A stretch of DNA of 64,000 nt from Pseudomonas fluorescens (GCF_902498195.1 NZ_CABVIY010000006.1:62001-126000); one strand, 5' to 3'; counted from the first letter of the stretch, positions 16,393 through 25,878 are shown. A program made the numbers and translations. Notes: generated by a model not told the origin, from the letters alone.

Positions 16393-19131
16393 ATGACTGA
16401 TCTGTCCCCACCACCAGGTCCTGCCAGCGTCGCTGTCGCCGCGCTGGATGGACGCTTTTTCCGACCGCCTTTGCCCGACGGCCATGTGCTGCGCCCGCGA
16501 CTGTGCGAGCGCCTGAGCGCGGGGCTCGGGGGCCGGTTGCTGCTGGTCAGCGCGCCGGCGGGCTTCGGCAAGAGTTCGTTGGCGGTGGAGTTCTGTCAGG
16601 CGCTGCCGGCCCACTGGCAGAGCCTCTGGCTGGGCTTGAGCCCGCGGGACAGCGATCCGGGCCGATTCCTTGAGCGGTTGCTCGAAGGTCTGCAGGACTA
16701 TTATCCGCAATTGGGGAGGCAGTCCCTGGGGCTGCTGAAAATGCGTCAGCGACACCAGCCGTTTGCCTTCGAAGAATGGCTGGACGGCCTGCTCGACGAA
16801 CTGGCCGTTCACCTGTCGACGGCGACGCCCCTGCTGCTTGTACTCGATGACTATCACCTGGCCCAGGGGCCGGTGCTCGATCGCTGCCTGCAATTTTTCC
16901 TCAACCACCTTCCCGATGGCCTGCTGGTGATGGTCACCAGCCGCCAGCGTCCTGACTGGCATCTGGCACGGCTGCGCCTGTCGCGGCAACTGCTGGAGTT
17001 GCACGAGCAGGACCTGCGCCTGACCCACGATGAAGCCTTGAGCCTGCTCGATCGGCACAGCAGTTCGTTGCGCGGCGAGGCGCTGGAAAACCTGATCCAG
17101 CGCAGTGAAGGCTGGGTGGCCGGTTTGCGTTTCTGGCTGTTGGCCGCGTCGGAAGCGGGCAACCAGGGAACATTGCCCCTGGCACTCCACGGCGGCGAAG
17201 GCCTGATTCGCGATTATCTGCTTGAGGAAGTGATCGATTGCCTGCCCGCTGAAGTGCAGGCGTTCCTCTACGACACGGCGCCCCAGGAACGTTTCTGCAG
17301 CGAATTGTGCGACGCCGTTCGCGATGCCCATGACAGTGCCGAGATCCTGCGTTTTCTGGCGGCGCACCAGGTATTCCTGGTGCCGCTGGACGAGCATGGC
17401 CACTGGTATCGCTATCACCACCTGTTTTCCGACCTGCTGCGCACGCGGCCTGCCGCCCAATCGATGGTGCCGGCCGCCAGCCTGCACCTGCGCGCCTGTC
17501 GCTGGTTCAATGCCCAGGGCTTGCTCGATGAAGCGGTGGAGCAGGCGTTGCGCGCCGGGCACCTGGACGTCGCGGCGAACCTGGTGCAAAACCTGTCCGA
17601 AGAACAACTGCTGGCCGAACAGAACGTCGGAATGTTGCTGCGCTGGAAAATGGACTTGCCCGACAGCCTGCTGGTCAGTACGCCGCGGCTGATCGTGCTC
17701 TACAGCTGGGCGCTGGGGCTGGCCTGTCAACTGGACGCCGCCGAGGAGCTGGCCAGCCAGTTGAGCCGCTTTCTGCCGGCACCGTCGGCCACCGCGCAAA
17801 AGTCGATGCTGGCGCAATGGCTGGCCTTGAGCGGGATCATCGCGCGTGGGCGCGGCAATCGTGAACACACGCTGCGCTATTGCAGCGAAGCCCTGGAGAG
17901 CCTTCCGAGCAAGCGTTACGGCCAGCGCTTGATGTGCCTTTCGACCCTGTCCAACCTGGCCATTGCCGACGGTGACCTGTGGCGCGCGCGCAAGTTGAAC
18001 CGTGACTCCCTGGAGTTGGCGCAACGGGTCGGCAACCCGCTGTTCGAAGCGCTGGCCCACTACGACCGCGCGCGCGTGCTGCAAGCGCGAGGGGAGATCC
18101 TGCGTTCACTGGATGAGGTCCGGCAGGGGTTGCAACGCCTGCAAGGGCTGTCGCCGCAGCGACTCTATGCGGTTCGCGCGCGCCTGACCTTGTACGAAGG
18201 TTTTCTGCTGGGCCTGCGCCTGCAACCGCAAGCGGCGCGGGGACGCTTGCAGGCCGGTCTCAACGAAGCACGGGCCTGCCGCGATATCAGCGTATTGATC
18301 GGCCATTGTGTCATCGCCCGGCTTGAGGGCAGCAGCGGCGAATTCGCCAAGGCCTTTTCTGAGCTGGCCGAAGCCGAACGGTTGATGCACATCTGGGACG
18401 TGCCGCCGATTTATTACCTGGCCATGATTACCCTGGTCAAATGCGAACTGTGGTTGGCCCAGGGGCGCATCGACCTGGCGGAAGCCTGGCTGGCGCGCCT
18501 GGGGCAGACCTATAACGGTGAACACCCGGCGGCACCGCCGGAATTCCACCCGCAACTGCCCCTGCACATCGAACTGCAGCAAGCCTTGCTGGAGGCCATT
18601 CAAGGGCAACCGATGCTGGCCGAGGGGCGTTTGAATGCGCTGCTCGAAAATGGCCAGCAAAGCGGTCGGCAGATGCTCAGTGCGATGGCTCTGACGCAAA
18701 AAGTCTCGCTGCTGCTGGGCAACGGGCGCGAACCCGAGGCACGCAAGGCGCTGGCCCAGGCCCTCGACGCTGCGACCGGAGGCGTGTTGCAACCCTTTGA
18801 GCGGTTATTGGCGGAGCATCCGGACTGGCTTCGCGGACAACTGCACAGTGGTGAGCAAACCACCGTTTCACAGGACCTCGCCGAAAAGCTTCCGGCACAG
18901 GCCTCGCGTCCGGCACTGGAGTCAGCGCCCCCCGCCGAGCAACTCAGCACACGGGAAATGGCTGTCCTGCGCCTGATTGCCCAGGGCTGCTCGAATCAGG
19001 AAATCAGCGATCAACTGTTTATCTCCCTGCACACGGTCAAGACTCATGCCAGCCATATCAACAGCAAGCTGGGGGTAGAGCGGCGAACGCAGGCCGTGGC
19101 GCGGGCCAAGGAATTGGGGGTTCTGGGTTAA
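16393..19131 (+). CDS. MalT-like LuxR-family transcriptional regulator (LAL type)
   Basis: A 912-residue large ATP-binding LuxR regulator. The Walker A loop is APAGFGKSS (Lys60), Walker B is LLLVLDDYHL at about residues 150-159, the middle 400 residues are helical repeats of the TPR type, and the C-terminal HTH runs from LSTREMAVLRLIAQG to VKTHASHINSKLGVERR. Such proteins activate promoters when bound to ATP and a small inducer. Its position directly behind the acyl-CoA ligase/DUF1302/DUF1329 genes makes it their likely activator. The inducer is unknown. Confidence 0.9.
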   Translation: MTDLSPPPGPASVAVAALDGRFFRPPLPDGHVLRPRLCERLSAGLGGRLLLVSAPAGFGKSSLAVEFCQALPAHWQSLWLGLSPRDSDPGRFLERLLEGLQDYYPQLGRQSLGLLKMRQRHQPFAFEEWLDGLLDELAVHLSTATPLLLVLDDYHLAQGPVLDRCLQFFLNHLPDGLLVMVTSRQRPDWHLARLRLSRQLLELHEQDLRLTHDEALSLLDRHSSSLRGEALENLIQRSEGWVAGLRFWLLAASEAGNQGTLPLALHGGEGLIRDYLLEEVIDCLPAEVQAFLYDTAPQERFCSELCDAVRDAHDSAEILRFLAAHQVFLVPLDEHGHWYRYHHLFSDLLRTRPAAQSMVPAASLHLRACRWFNAQGLLDEAVEQALRAGHLDVAANLVQNLSEEQLLAEQNVGMLLRWKMDLPDSLLVSTPRLIVLYSWALGLACQLDAAEELASQLSRFLPAPSATAQKSMLAQWLALSGIIARGRGNREHTLRYCSEALESLPSKRYGQRLMCLSTLSNLAIADGDLWRARKLNRDSLELAQRVGNPLFEALAHYDRARVLQARGEILRSLDEVRQGLQRLQGLSPQRLYAVRARLTLYEGFLLGLRLQPQAARGRLQAGLNEARACRDISVLIGHCVIARLEGSSGEFAKAFSELAEAERLMHIWDVPPIYYLAMITLVKCELWLAQGRIDLAEAWLARLGQTYNGEHPAAPPEFHPQLPLHIELQQALLEAIQGQPMLAEGRLNALLENGQQSGRQMLSAMALTQKVSLLLGNGREPEARKALAQALDAATGGVLQPFERLLAEHPDWLRGQLHSGEQTTVSQDLAEKLPAQASRPALESAPPAEQLSTREMAVLRLIAQGCSNQEISDQLFISLHTVKTHASHINSKLGVERRTQAVARAKELGVLG

Positions 19132-19218
19132 GGAATTCTTCACGTTACACAACCGGGCAAAGGACGGGATACTCAATTGTGCGAAAATCGCTCGTCCCCG
19201 TTTATCGAGCAGAACCCG

Positions 19219-19860
19219 ATGTCCCAGAAACCCTCCCTTATCCGCGAAACCTTCCCCGTCGGCCCGTTGCAGTGCAACTGCACCATCATCGGCGACCCGC
19301 TGACGAAAAAGGCCATCGTCGTTGATCCGGGTGGCAATCATGAGCTGATCCTCGCCCGCCTCGACGCGCTGGGCCTGAAAGTGGTCAGCATCATTCACAC
19401 CCATGCCCACCTTGACCACTTCCTGGCGTCCGGTCAGTTGAAGGAAAAAACCGGCGCGACCCTGCACCTGCACAAGGAAGATCAGTTCCTCTGGGACAAC
19501 CTGGAAATGCAATGCCAGATGTTCGGCGTCCCCTATACGCCGGTGCCGTCGCCGGATCGCTGGCTGGCCGATGATGAAGAACTGGCCTGTGGCTGCGGCG
19601 TAGCGTTGCACACGCCAGGCCATACGCCGGGTTCCATGAGCTTCTGGTTTTCCGAGGCCAAGCTGCTGATTGCCGGTGACACGCTGTTTCGTCGCGGGGT
19701 AGGGCGCACGGATTTGTGGGGCGGCGATCAGGCGACCATCGTGCGTTCGATCAAGCAACGGCTGTATACGCTCGACGAAGAGGCGACGGTGGTGGCAGGG
19801 CATGGTCCCGACACCCGCCTGGGAGAGGAGATGCGCGAAAATCCGTTTGTCAGGGCCTGA
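19219..19860 (+). CDS. MBL-fold metallo-hydrolase (glyoxalase II-like)
   Basis: A 213-residue metallo-beta-lactamase-fold hydrolase. The metal motif HTHAHLDH lies at about residues 59-66, further ligands are His in TPGHTPGS and Asp in IAGDTLF, and the last His is in VVAGHGPDT. Family members hydrolyse thioesters such as lactoylglutathione or other small substrates; this short YcbL-like type lacks the C-terminal glutathione-binding domain of GloB. The ATG at 19219 is chosen because the alignment starts there; its ribosome site (GAGCAG) is weak. Confidence 0.88.
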   Translation: MSQKPSLIRETFPVGPLQCNCTIIGDPLTKKAIVVDPGGNHELILARLDALGLKVVSIIHTHAHLDHFLASGQLKEKTGATLHLHKEDQFLWDNLEMQCQMFGVPYTPVPSPDRWLADDEELACGCGVALHTPGHTPGSMSFWFSEAKLLIAGDTLFRRGVGRTDLWGGDQATIVRSIKQRLYTLDEEATVVAGHGPDTRLGEEMRENPFVRA

Positions 19861-19963
19861 TTTGTAACACGTGGAATTTTCATCCGCCGAAACGATCCAA
19901 CCCCCGCAAAGGTTCGATGCTTACGTCCGTTGCACCACAGAATGCAAAAAGTAGGAGCACTTC

Positions 19964-20695
19964 ATGTTCACCAAACATCGTCTGATTATTGTTGCTACTG
20001 CCGTGGCACTGTTGTCCGGTTGTGCATCGCCCAACCCCTACGACAACCAGGGCCAGGCCGACAGCGGCTCCACAGGCATGAGCAAAACCGCCAAGTATGG
20101 TGGCCTTGGAGCGCTGGCCGGTGCCCTGGCGGGTGCGGCCATCGACCACAATAACCGTGGCAAGGGCGCGCTGATTGGCGCGGCGGTGGTGGGTGCTTCC
20201 GCAGCCGGTTACGGTTACTACGCTGACCAGCAGGAGAAAAAACTGCGCGCCAGCATGGCCAACACCGGTGTTGAAGTTCAGCGCCAAGGCGATCAGATCA
20301 AGCTGATCATGCCGGGCAACATCACGTTTGCAACCGATTCGGCGAACATCGCGTCCAGCTTCTACCAGCCGTTGAATAACCTGGCCGGCTCGCTGAAAGA
20401 ATTCAACCAGAACCAGATCGAAATCGTCGGCTACACCGACAGCACCGGCAGCCGTCAGCACAACATGGACCTGTCCCAGCGTCGGGCCCAGAGCGTCGCG
20501 ACCTACCTGACTTCGCAAGGTGTCAGCGGTGCCAACCTCAGCGCCCGTGGTGCCGGGCCGGACAGCCCGGTGGCCAGCAACGCCGACGTCAATGGTCGTG
20601 CGCAGAACCGCCGCGTCGAGGTCAATCTCAAGGCGATTCCGGGCCAGCAGTATGGTGGACAGCAGCAGCCGGGCACCGTGCAGCAGTACCCATAA
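19964..20695 (+). CDS. OmpA-family lipoprotein with glycine zipper
   Basis: A 243-residue outer-membrane lipoprotein. The signal ends in LLSGC (Cys19), a glycine-zipper segment (GGLGALAGALAGAA, GALIGAAVVGASAAG) spans about residues 46-84, and an OmpA-like peptidoglycan-binding domain follows (IVGYTDSTGS, LSQRRAQSVATYL, NRRVEVNLK). It resembles E. coli YiaD. It should tether the outer membrane to the wall. The C-terminal tail is rich in Gln, Gly and Pro. The ATG follows AGGAG. Confidence 0.9.
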   Translation: MFTKHRLIIVATAVALLSGCASPNPYDNQGQADSGSTGMSKTAKYGGLGALAGALAGAAIDHNNRGKGALIGAAVVGASAAGYGYYADQQEKKLRASMANTGVEVQRQGDQIKLIMPGNITFATDSANIASSFYQPLNNLAGSLKEFNQNQIEIVGYTDSTGSRQHNMDLSQRRAQSVATYLTSQGVSGANLSARGAGPDSPVASNADVNGRAQNRRVEVNLKAIPGQQYGGQQQPGTVQQYP

Positions 20696-20709
20696 ACACT
20701 TGAGAGACC

Positions 20710-20740
20710 GCCGATCAGTGATAGATCGGCAGTTTTTTTT
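20710..20740 (+). terminator. Intrinsic terminator after the OmpA-family gene
   Basis: GCCGATC pairs with GATCGGC around a 7-base loop and is followed by AG and eight T residues. Confidence 0.9.
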
Positions 20741-20749
20741 GAGCGATCT

Positions 20750-20842
20750 GGCCCCTTCGCGAGCAAGCCCGCTCCCACATTTGGCCGAATCCTCTCAGGA
20801 AACGAGGTCAAATGTGGGAGCGGGCTTGCTCGCGAAGGGGCC
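20750..20842. repeat. REP-type inverted repeat pair, GTGGGAGCGGGCTTGC family
   Basis: The longest pair of this family in the window: arms of about 34 bases (GGCCCCTTCGCGAGC to its complement) around a spacer of about 25 bases, between convergent genes. Confidence 0.88.
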
Positions 20843-20873
20843 GGAACAGGCGCCAACAATAGTCATCAGAGAC

Positions 20874-20914
20874 AAAAAAGCCCCCGGACAAACACATGTC
20901 CGGGGGCTTTTTTT
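20874..20914. terminator. Bidirectional terminator
   Basis: AAAAAAGCCCCCGGACA pairs with TGTCCGGGGGCTTTTTT around a 6-base loop. The A run and T run let it stop transcription in both directions, mainly that of the minus-strand YhcB-like gene. Confidence 0.9.
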
Positions 20915-20928
20915 CGCCTGAAACCTGC

Positions 20929-21363
20929 TTACTTCTTCAGGCCATAATGCTCATCGAGCATGCCCGGGGCGTTCGGGGCTTTGGGCGCGTAGTCGCGCGG
21001 CGGTTCCTGATTGCGCGGTGGCGTCAGGCGTTCCCGTGGAGTCTGCACCGCGTCGGCGTGCAGGGAAGCCAGCAAGCGTTGGCGGGTCTGCTCGTCCAGG
21101 GCCAGGCGGTTGGCGCCCTCGGCGAGATGATCCTGCACTTCCTGATAGCTCTGAGTCAGTTTCTTGACCAGTGTTGCTGTGCTGTTGAAGTGGGTCACCA
21201 CCTCATTCTGATAACTGTCGAAACGTTCCTGAATATCGTCCAGCTGACGTTGAGTGCTGCTAGGCGCGGCATTCGGCGCAAGGCGAGCGATCAGGAAACC
21301 AATGGCGACACCCACAACCAGGGCAAGAGTCGGCAACAACCAAACTAAGAGCGAGTGTTCCAC
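20929..21363 (-). CDS. YhcB/ZapG-like (DUF1043) inner-membrane protein
   Basis: A 144-residue protein with one N-terminal membrane helix (WLLPTLALVVGVAIGFLIA), a coiled-coil-like region at about residues 35-85 (LDDIQERFDSYQNEVVTHF) and a Pro-rich disordered tail. This is the DUF1043 layout of E. coli YhcB (ZapG), which links envelope growth and the divisome. It is divergently placed from the alpha/beta hydrolase gene, with 144 bases between starts. The division role is transferred from the family. Confidence 0.87.
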   Translation of the reverse strand: MEHSLLVWLLPTLALVVGVAIGFLIARLAPNAAPSSTQRQLDDIQERFDSYQNEVVTHFNSTATLVKKLTQSYQEVQDHLAEGANRLALDEQTRQRLLASLHADAVQTPRERLTPPRNQEPPRDYAPKAPNAPGMLDEHYGLKK

Positions 21364-21507
21364 GAGTCCTTCCTCTATAAACGGCTTTGCTTTACGTTAA
21401 CGGCTCGAACCTGTGCTGTATACCGCGATTCACTCGCAATAGACAGGCACAGACAATTTGCTAGACGAGTCGACCCGATTCGAGGTCACGGAGTTCCTTC
21501 CTTGCTT

Positions 21508-22137
21508 ATGCGTGAAACCCCTGTAGTGATTGATGGCCCGGTTGGGCAATTGGAAGCCCTTTACCTCGATAGCGAGCAGCCCCGCGGCCTGGCGCTGATC
21601 TGCCATCCAAACCCGGTGCAGGGCGGCACCATGCTCAACAAAGTGGTCTCGACCCTGCAACGCACCGCCCGCGATGCCGGTTTGATCACCCTGCGCTTCA
21701 ACTACCGGGGTGTCGGTGCCAGCCAGGGGACGCATGACATGGGCACAGGCGAAGTCGATGACGCCCAGGCTGTGGCCGAATGGCTGCGCGCCAAACACCC
21801 TGAATGGCCGCTGACCCTGTTCGGCTTCTCCTTCGGCGGTTTTGTGGCCGCCAGTCTTGGCGGGCGCCTGGAAGCGAAAGGGGAGCCGCTCAAGCACCTG
21901 TTCATGGTCGCCCCGGCCGTCATGCGCCTTGGGGATCAGGATCAACTGCCGCAGCACGGTGAACTGACCCTGATCCAGCCGGAAACCGATGAAGTCATCG
22001 ATCCGCAAGCCGTTTACGACTGGTCCGAAAAACTCGAACGTCCCCATGAGCTGCTGAAAGTGGCAGAATGCGGACACTTTTTTCATGGCAAGCTGACCGA
22101 TCTCAAGGATCTGATCCTGCCGCGTCTCTCGAACTGA
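21508..22137 (+). CDS. Alpha/beta hydrolase of the YqaA/CocE-like serine hydrolase group
   Basis: A 209-residue alpha/beta hydrolase. The oxyanion region is CHPNPVQGG near residue 32, the nucleophile elbow is GFSFGG at about residue 107 (Ser), and the C-terminal His is in ECGHFFHG. It probably hydrolyses an ester, but the substrate is unknown. The ATG at 21508 gives the usual family N terminus; an in-frame TTG at 21502 lies 8 bases from the GGAG at 21490 and could be the real start, adding two residues. trpS follows 24 bases downstream. Confidence 0.85.
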   Translation: MRETPVVIDGPVGQLEALYLDSEQPRGLALICHPNPVQGGTMLNKVVSTLQRTARDAGLITLRFNYRGVGASQGTHDMGTGEVDDAQAVAEWLRAKHPEWPLTLFGFSFGGFVAASLGGRLEAKGEPLKHLFMVAPAVMRLGDQDQLPQHGELTLIQPETDEVIDPQAVYDWSEKLERPHELLKVAECGHFFHGKLTDLKDLILPRLSN

Positions 22138-22161
22138 TTGCAGTCTGACAAGCGATTACCC

Positions 22162-23517
22162 ATGACGACTCGTACCCGCATCCTCACCGGCATTACCACC
22201 ACCGGCACGCCGCACCTGGGCAATTACGCCGGCGCCATCCGCCCGGCGATCGTCGCCAGTCGTGACAGCAACGCCGATTCGTTCTACTTCCTGGCGGACT
22301 ACCACGCCCTGATCAAGTGTGACGACCCGCTGCGCATCCAGCGCTCGCGTCTGGAAATCGCCGCGACCTGGCTGGCCGGTGGCCTGGATGTGGACCGCGT
22401 GACGTTCTACCGCCAGTCCGACATCCCGGAAATCCCCGAGCTGACCTGGCTGCTGACCTGCGTCGCCGCCAAGGGCCTGCTCAATCGCGCCCATGCCTAC
22501 AAGGCGTCGGTGGACAAGAATGTCGAGACCGGCGAAGACCCGGATGCCGGCATCACCATGGGCCTGTACAGCTACCCGGTGCTGATGGCCGCGGACATCC
22601 TGATGTTCAACGCGCACAAGGTGCCGGTCGGCCGTGACCAGATCCAGCACGTGGAAATGGCGCGGGATATCGGCCAGCGCTTCAACCACCTGTTTGGCCA
22701 GGGCAAGGAATTCTTCACCATGCCCGAGGCGCTGATCGAAGAAAGCGTGGCTACATTGCCGGGCCTTGACGGTCGCAAGATGTCGAAGAGCTACGACAAC
22801 ACCATTCCGTTGTTCAGCAGCGCCAAAGAAATGAAGGACGCGATTTCGCGGATCGTCACCGACTCCCGTGCACCGGGCGAAGCGAAAGATCCGGACAAAT
22901 CGCACCTGTTCACCCTGTTCCAGGCCTTCGCCACCCCGGCGCAAGCCGACGAATTCCGCAGCGAATTGTTGCAGGGCCTGGGTTGGGGCGAAGCGAAAAA
23001 TCGCCTGTTCCAGTTGCTGGACAACGAACTGGGCGAGTCCCGCGAGCGCTATCACCAACTGATCGAGCGGCCGGCGGATCTGGAAGACATCCTGCAACAC
23101 GGCGCCAAAAAGGCCCGTGCGGTGGCGACACCGTTCCTCAACGAACTGCGTGAAGCGGTGGGCCTGCGTTCTTTCGTTGCCCAGACCCAGGTGGCCGCAT
23201 CCACCAAGAAAAAAGCCGCGAAGGCTGCGCGTTTCGTGAGTTTCCGCGAGGACGACGGCAGTTTCCGCTTCCGCCTGCTGGCGGCTGACGGCGAGCAACT
23301 GCTGCTGTCGCGCAACTTCTCCGATGGCAAAACGGCCGGGCAGGTGACCAAGCAACTGCAAGCCGGTCAGCCACTGGACGTGCGCAGTGAAGACCTGGGC
23401 TTCAGCGTCTGGCTGGAAGGCGAGTGCGTTGCCGACAGTCCGGCCTTCGCTGACAGCGCCGCGCGTGATGCTGCAATCGAGACTTTGCGCGTCGCCCTGA
23501 CACCGGTTCAGGAATAA
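22162..23517 (+). CDS. trpS: Tryptophanyl-tRNA synthetase
   Basis: A 451-residue class Ic aminoacyl-tRNA synthetase that charges tRNA-Trp. The HIGH-like motif is TGTPHLGNY near residue 15-23 and the KMSKS motif is GRKMSKSYDNT at about residue 212. At about 450 aa it is of the longer pseudomonad type: an extra C-terminal domain of about 100 residues (RFVSFREDDGSFRF and following) is absent from E. coli TrpS (334 aa). The ATG at 22162 is the only start in line with the family. Confidence 0.95.
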   Translation: MTTRTRILTGITTTGTPHLGNYAGAIRPAIVASRDSNADSFYFLADYHALIKCDDPLRIQRSRLEIAATWLAGGLDVDRVTFYRQSDIPEIPELTWLLTCVAAKGLLNRAHAYKASVDKNVETGEDPDAGITMGLYSYPVLMAADILMFNAHKVPVGRDQIQHVEMARDIGQRFNHLFGQGKEFFTMPEALIEESVATLPGLDGRKMSKSYDNTIPLFSSAKEMKDAISRIVTDSRAPGEAKDPDKSHLFTLFQAFATPAQADEFRSELLQGLGWGEAKNRLFQLLDNELGESRERYHQLIERPADLEDILQHGAKKARAVATPFLNELREAVGLRSFVAQTQVAASTKKKAAKAARFVSFREDDGSFRFRLLAADGEQLLLSRNFSDGKTAGQVTKQLQAGQPLDVRSEDLGFSVWLEGECVADSPAFADSAARDAAIETLRVALTPVQE

Positions 23518-23556
23518 TCAACGGCTCGGCCCGACCAAGGGCTGATTGCCATTCCC

Positions 23557-23588
23557 ACGGGCCATCGCTACAGTGACGGCCCGTTTTT
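23557..23588 (+). terminator. Intrinsic terminator between trpS and zapE
   Basis: ACGGGCC pairs with GGCCCGT around a 14-base loop and is followed by a run of five T residues. It lies 20 bases before the zapE start. Confidence 0.75.
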
Positions 23589-23607
23589 GTTGCCTTGCTA
23601 ACGAATT

Positions 23608-24702
23608 ATGACGCCCCTAGAACGATATCAAGCTGATCTGAAACGCCCGGAATTCTTCCATGACGCCGCGCAAGAAACGGCTGTGCGCCATTTGCAGCGC
23701 CTGTACGACGATCTGGTCGCGGCCTCGCAGAACAAGCCGGGTCTGCTCGGCAAGCTGTTTGGCAAGAAAGACCAGGCACCGGTCAAAGGCCTGTATTTCT
23801 GGGGCGGCGTAGGTCGCGGCAAGACTTACCTGGTCGACACCTTCTTCGAAGCGCTGCCGTTCAAGGAAAAGACCCGCACTCACTTCCACCGCTTCATGAA
23901 GCGCGTGCACGAAGAGATGAAGACCCTGGGCGGCGAGAAAAACCCGCTGACCATCATTGCCAAGCGTTTCTCCGACGAGTCGCGAGTGATCTGTTTCGAT
24001 GAGTTCTTCGTCTCGGATATCACCGACGCGATGATCCTCGGCACCTTGATGGAAGAGCTGTTCAAGAACGGCGTGACCCTGGTCGCGACGTCGAACATCG
24101 TGCCGGACGGCCTGTACAAGGACGGCCTGCAACGCGCGCGTTTCCTGCCGGCCATTGCGCTGATCAAGCAGAACACCGAGATCGTCAACGTCGACAGCGG
24201 CGTCGATTATCGCCTGCGTCACCTCGAACAAGCCGAGCTGTTCCACTTCCCGCTCGACGAAGCGTCCCACGAAAGCCTGCGCAAGAGCTTCCGCGCGCTG
24301 ACGCCGGAATGCACGGCGGCGGTCGAGAACGATGTGCTGATGATCGAAAACCGCGCCATCCGTGCGCTGCGTACCTGCGATGACGTGGCCTGGTTCGAAT
24401 TCCGCGAACTGTGCGACGGCCCGCGCAGCCAGAACGACTACATCGAACTGGGCAAGATCTTCCACGCCGTGCTGCTCAGCGGTGTCGAGCAGATGAGCGT
24501 CACCACCGACGACATCGCCCGACGCTTCATCAACATGGTCGACGAATTCTACGACCGTAACGTGAAGCTGATCATTTCTGCCGAAGTCGAGCTCAAGGAC
24601 CTGTACACCGGTGGCCGCTTGAACTTCGAGTTCCAGCGCACCCTGAGCCGCCTGCTGGAAATGCAATCCCACGAATTCCTGTCCCGGGCGCACAAGCCGT
24701 AG
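23608..24702 (+). CDS. zapE: Cell division protein ZapE (AFG1-like ATPase)
   Basis: A 364-residue AAA-type ATPase of the AFG1 family. Walker A is GGVGRGKT at about residue 67-74, Walker B is ICFDEFFV at about 130-137 and a sensor region TLVATSNIVPDGLY follows. ZapE binds FtsZ and helps constrict the Z ring, acting at the cytoplasmic face of the membrane. It follows trpS as in other pseudomonads and ends in a terminator. Confidence 0.93.
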   Translation: MTPLERYQADLKRPEFFHDAAQETAVRHLQRLYDDLVAASQNKPGLLGKLFGKKDQAPVKGLYFWGGVGRGKTYLVDTFFEALPFKEKTRTHFHRFMKRVHEEMKTLGGEKNPLTIIAKRFSDESRVICFDEFFVSDITDAMILGTLMEELFKNGVTLVATSNIVPDGLYKDGLQRARFLPAIALIKQNTEIVNVDSGVDYRLRHLEQAELFHFPLDEASHESLRKSFRALTPECTAAVENDVLMIENRAIRALRTCDDVAWFEFRELCDGPRSQNDYIELGKIFHAVLLSGVEQMSVTTDDIARRFINMVDEFYDRNVKLIISAEVELKDLYTGGRLNFEFQRTLSRLLEMQSHEFLSRAHKP

Positions 24703-24720
24703 GACAGTTCGGGAAATGAA

Positions 24721-24748
24721 AGAGGCCTGCTGATGCAGGCCTTTTTTT
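24721..24748 (+). terminator. Intrinsic terminator after zapE
   Basis: GAGGCCTGC pairs with GCAGGCCTT around a 4-base loop and is followed by a run of T residues. Confidence 0.92.
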
Positions 24749-24783
24749 GCTCATGGAATAGCGGTCTGGCTCACCGCAAACAT

Positions 24784-24873
24784 TGTGGGAGCAGGCTTGC
24801 TCGCGAAGGCCGTGTGTCAGTCGACTTTAACTTTGCTGACACACCGCTTTCGCGAGCAAGCCCGCTTCCACAG
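24784..24873. repeat. REP-type inverted repeat pair, GTGGGAGCGGGCTTGC family
   Basis: Two inverted copies with one or two changes each (GTGGGAGCAGGCTTGC on the left), spaced by about 42 bases, between convergent zapE and the asparaginase gene. It marks the left edge of the accessory block. Confidence 0.82.
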
Positions 24874-24882
24874 GGTCATGCG

Positions 24883-25878
24883 TTAGTTTTGATATCGGGT
24901 GTCATGATCTAAATACCGCCCCAACTCATGCTGACGCCGACAACCGAGCACCAGCCAAAGCAGAATCCGGGCTTTTCGCGGGCATAAAAAACCCGCCATC
25001 GATACGCCCTTGCGGATCAAATCCATCTCACCGCCGCTAAAACCGTAGGAGGCGCGTGCGGTGGAGCCGGAGCCGGTACGGGTGGCGACGATGACCGGGA
25101 CTCTTTCGGCGATGTGCTCAATCATGGTCGCCCAGCGTTGTGAGACGTGGCCGGCACCGAAACCGCCGATCACCAGTCCGTCGTAACCGAGTGCCAGAAT
25201 GTTCTCCAGTAGCAGGGTGTCAGCGGACAGTGAGGCCTCAAGCAGGGCAACCCGGTGTGTGGTCTGTTCCGGTAAAGGCAACACCGTGCGCGGATCCGGC
25301 GGGCGCAGGTAGCGGACACAGTCTTCCAGCAGCAGGCCTGCGGGCCCTACGACCGGTGAGGAAAACGCCTGCAATGCCAGCGAATCGGTTTTGCGTACAT
25401 TGCGCGCTTGATGGATCTGCCCGTTCATCACGACCTGGGCGCCGCGTTGACGGCTGTTCTGCGCCAGTGCAACGCGACATGCATCCAGCAGGTTGGCCGG
25501 TCCATCGGCTCCTGGCTTTGAAGCCGAACGCATGGCACCGGTCAGCACGAAGGGGATATCGTAGGGCCATAGATAATCAAAAAACGCCGCTGCTTCTTCG
25601 AGGGTGTCGGTTCCCTGGATTATTACGACACCAACGGCGCCCAGCTTGACCTGAAAATCAGCCCAGGACAGCACGCTCAGCAGAAACCCGAAATCCAGGG
25701 ATGCACTGGGTAGCAGGCCGAGGGTCTCAACGCTGACGTCGGCCAGCGTCGTCAGTTCCGGTATGGAAGACAGCAGGGCTTCGCCGCTGACCGTCGGGAT
25801 GACGCCCTCACCGGTATGGCTCGCTTGCATGCTTACCGTGCCGCCAAGTGCCGCGATGGACAGTTTTGGCAGGTCCAT
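24883..25878 (-). CDS. Asparaginase-family protein
   Basis: A 331-residue protein of the type I/II L-asparaginase fold. The nucleophile Thr14 is in ALGGTVSM, the second catalytic block is IIQGTDTLEE (Thr90, Asp91; the family's His before Gly is Gln here), TGAMR follows, and Lys163 is in RKTDS. The flexible-loop Tyr of classical enzymes is not visible (PTVSG in its place). No signal peptide is seen, so it is probably cytoplasmic. It should hydrolyse asparagine or a related amide, releasing ammonia. It is the last gene of an operon with an amidase and a membrane protein; 78 bases separate it from the latter. Confidence 0.87.
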   Translation of the reverse strand: MDLPKLSIAALGGTVSMQASHTGEGVIPTVSGEALLSSIPELTTLADVSVETLGLLPSASLDFGFLLSVLSWADFQVKLGAVGVVIIQGTDTLEEAAAFFDYLWPYDIPFVLTGAMRSASKPGADGPANLLDACRVALAQNSRQRGAQVVMNGQIHQARNVRKTDSLALQAFSSPVVGPAGLLLEDCVRYLRPPDPRTVLPLPEQTTHRVALLEASLSADTLLLENILALGYDGLVIGGFGAGHVSQRWATMIEHIAERVPVIVATRTGSGSTARASYGFSGGEMDLIRKGVSMAGFLCPRKARILLWLVLGCRRQHELGRYLDHDTRYQN

